The translations under genes and the position numbers were made by a program. From Sphingomonas sp. (GTDB taxonomy: Bacteria; Pseudomonadota; Alphaproteobacteria; Sphingomonadales; Sphingomonadaceae), in NCBI GenBank assembly GCA_030146605.1, contig JASLBO010000186.1, forward strand, positions 1-6,356: a stretch of DNA of 6,356 nucleotides, in the 5' to 3' direction. Below, piece by piece: positions 5,958 to 6,356 of the stretch (the first letter of the stretch is position 1; the number at the start of each line of letters is the position of its first letter). Below the pieces are notes generated by a model. It made no database searches. It was not told the DNA's origin and was given only the letters and a program-made list of their open reading frames with translations.

Positions 5958-6356
5958 AGACCAGAGCCGGATTGAGGCGGGCAAAGCCCTCTTGCTGCCG
6001 ATAGGGCGTATGTGGATAAGGCGGCAGCACGTCGCTTGCCGCGTCGAGTGCGGCGACCTGCTCCGACGTCAGCACCCAGCCTACCGCACCCAGATTTTGC
6101 CGCAGCTGCTCCTCGTTGCGCGCGCCGATGATCACCGACGACACCGTCGGGCGCCGGAGCAGCCAGTTGATCGCGACCTGCGGCACGCTCTTGCCTGTCT
6201 CGCCCGCAATCGCCTCGAGCGCATCGACGACGCGGTACAGCAATTCGGTTTCGACCGGCGGCGCGAACTGCTCGGTTTCGTGCAGCCGGCTGCCTTCGGG
6301 GATCGGGCGGTCGCGGCCGATCTTGCCGGTCAAGCGGCCCCAGCCGAGCGGGCTCC
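5956..6356 (-). CDS. Aldo/keto reductase, C-terminal part (5' end beyond the window)
   Basis: The last 132 residues and the TGA stop are present; the frame stays open to the right edge, so the start lies outside. The visible part begins with SPLGWGRLTGKI, matching the YSPLGxGxLTG strand and loop of aldo/keto reductases, followed by a variable loop and helix (LLYRVVDALEAIAGETGKSVPQVAINWLLRRP). SVIIGARNEEQLRQNLGAVGWVLTSEQVAALD is the conserved NADPH phosphate-binding and closing segment of the family. The catalytic Asp, Tyr, Lys and His lie in the missing N-terminal part. It should be a cytoplasmic NADPH-dependent carbonyl reductase of broad specificity, of the kind related to YajO/Tas proteins. 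It is the upstream partner of the transporter in a tight operon. A TTG at 6333 is not the start, since the preceding codons already encode conserved family sequence. Confidence 0.93.
   Translation of the reverse strand, partial: SPLGWGRLTGKIGRDRPIPEGSRLHETEQFAPPVETELLYRVVDALEAIAGETGKSVPQVAINWLLRRPTVSSVIIGARNEEQLRQNLGAVGWVLTSEQVAALDAASDVLPPYPHTPYRQQEGFARLNPALV

Noticed and set aside
5946..5984. Longer start for the transporter at 5984
   Set aside because: It falls within the reductase coding sequence, and the Shine-Dalgarno sequence points to 5945.
1..6356. tRNA, rRNA, CRISPR, insertion sequence, phage or toxin-antitoxin content
   Set aside because: No direct repeat array, terminal inverted repeats, transposase, integrase, tRNA-like fold or small toxin gene was seen on either strand.

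Overview
The window is GC-rich DNA with the codon usage, short intergenic gaps and exported sugar hydrolases typical of an alphaproteobacterium. The protein styles suggest a sphingomonad or a close relative, but that assignment is an inference from sequence feel and not from a database match. No RNA gene, insertion sequence, CRISPR array or phage gene was seen.

The left two thirds form a small glycan-utilisation block. On the minus strand, running off the left edge, is the N-terminal 279 residues of a secreted glycoside hydrolase family 2 (GH2) enzyme of the beta-mannosidase type (1-838). A 254-base divergent intergenic region (839-1092) follows. It carries a near-palindromic candidate operator over the hydrolase promoter area and a second copy of the same 8-base core near the promoter area of the next gene. 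Then, on the plus strand, come a GntR/HutC-type regulator with a UTRA ligand domain (1093-1830) and, 25 bases later, a 970-residue Tat-exported GH2 enzyme of the beta-galactosidase type (1856-4768). The simplest model is that the regulator senses a sugar phosphate and controls both hydrolases and itself, with the two enzymes trimming mannose- and galactose-containing glycans in the periplasm. A TonB-dependent receptor or further hydrolases would be expected outside the window.

The right third is a separate minus-strand operon, read from the right edge inward: the last 132 residues of an aldo/keto reductase (5956-6356), then an AraJ/YdhP-like major facilitator transporter (4770-5945). The transporter's ribosome binding site overlaps the reductase stop codon, so the two are probably translated together. 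The transporter ends one base from the stop codon of the beta-galactosidase-type gene, so the two operons converge with no intergenic space.

Overall the families are known. The parts most worth following up are the regulatory architecture of the 839-1092 region, the ligand of the regulator, and the substrates of the paired GH2 enzymes. I did not find evidence for a wholly new type of system.
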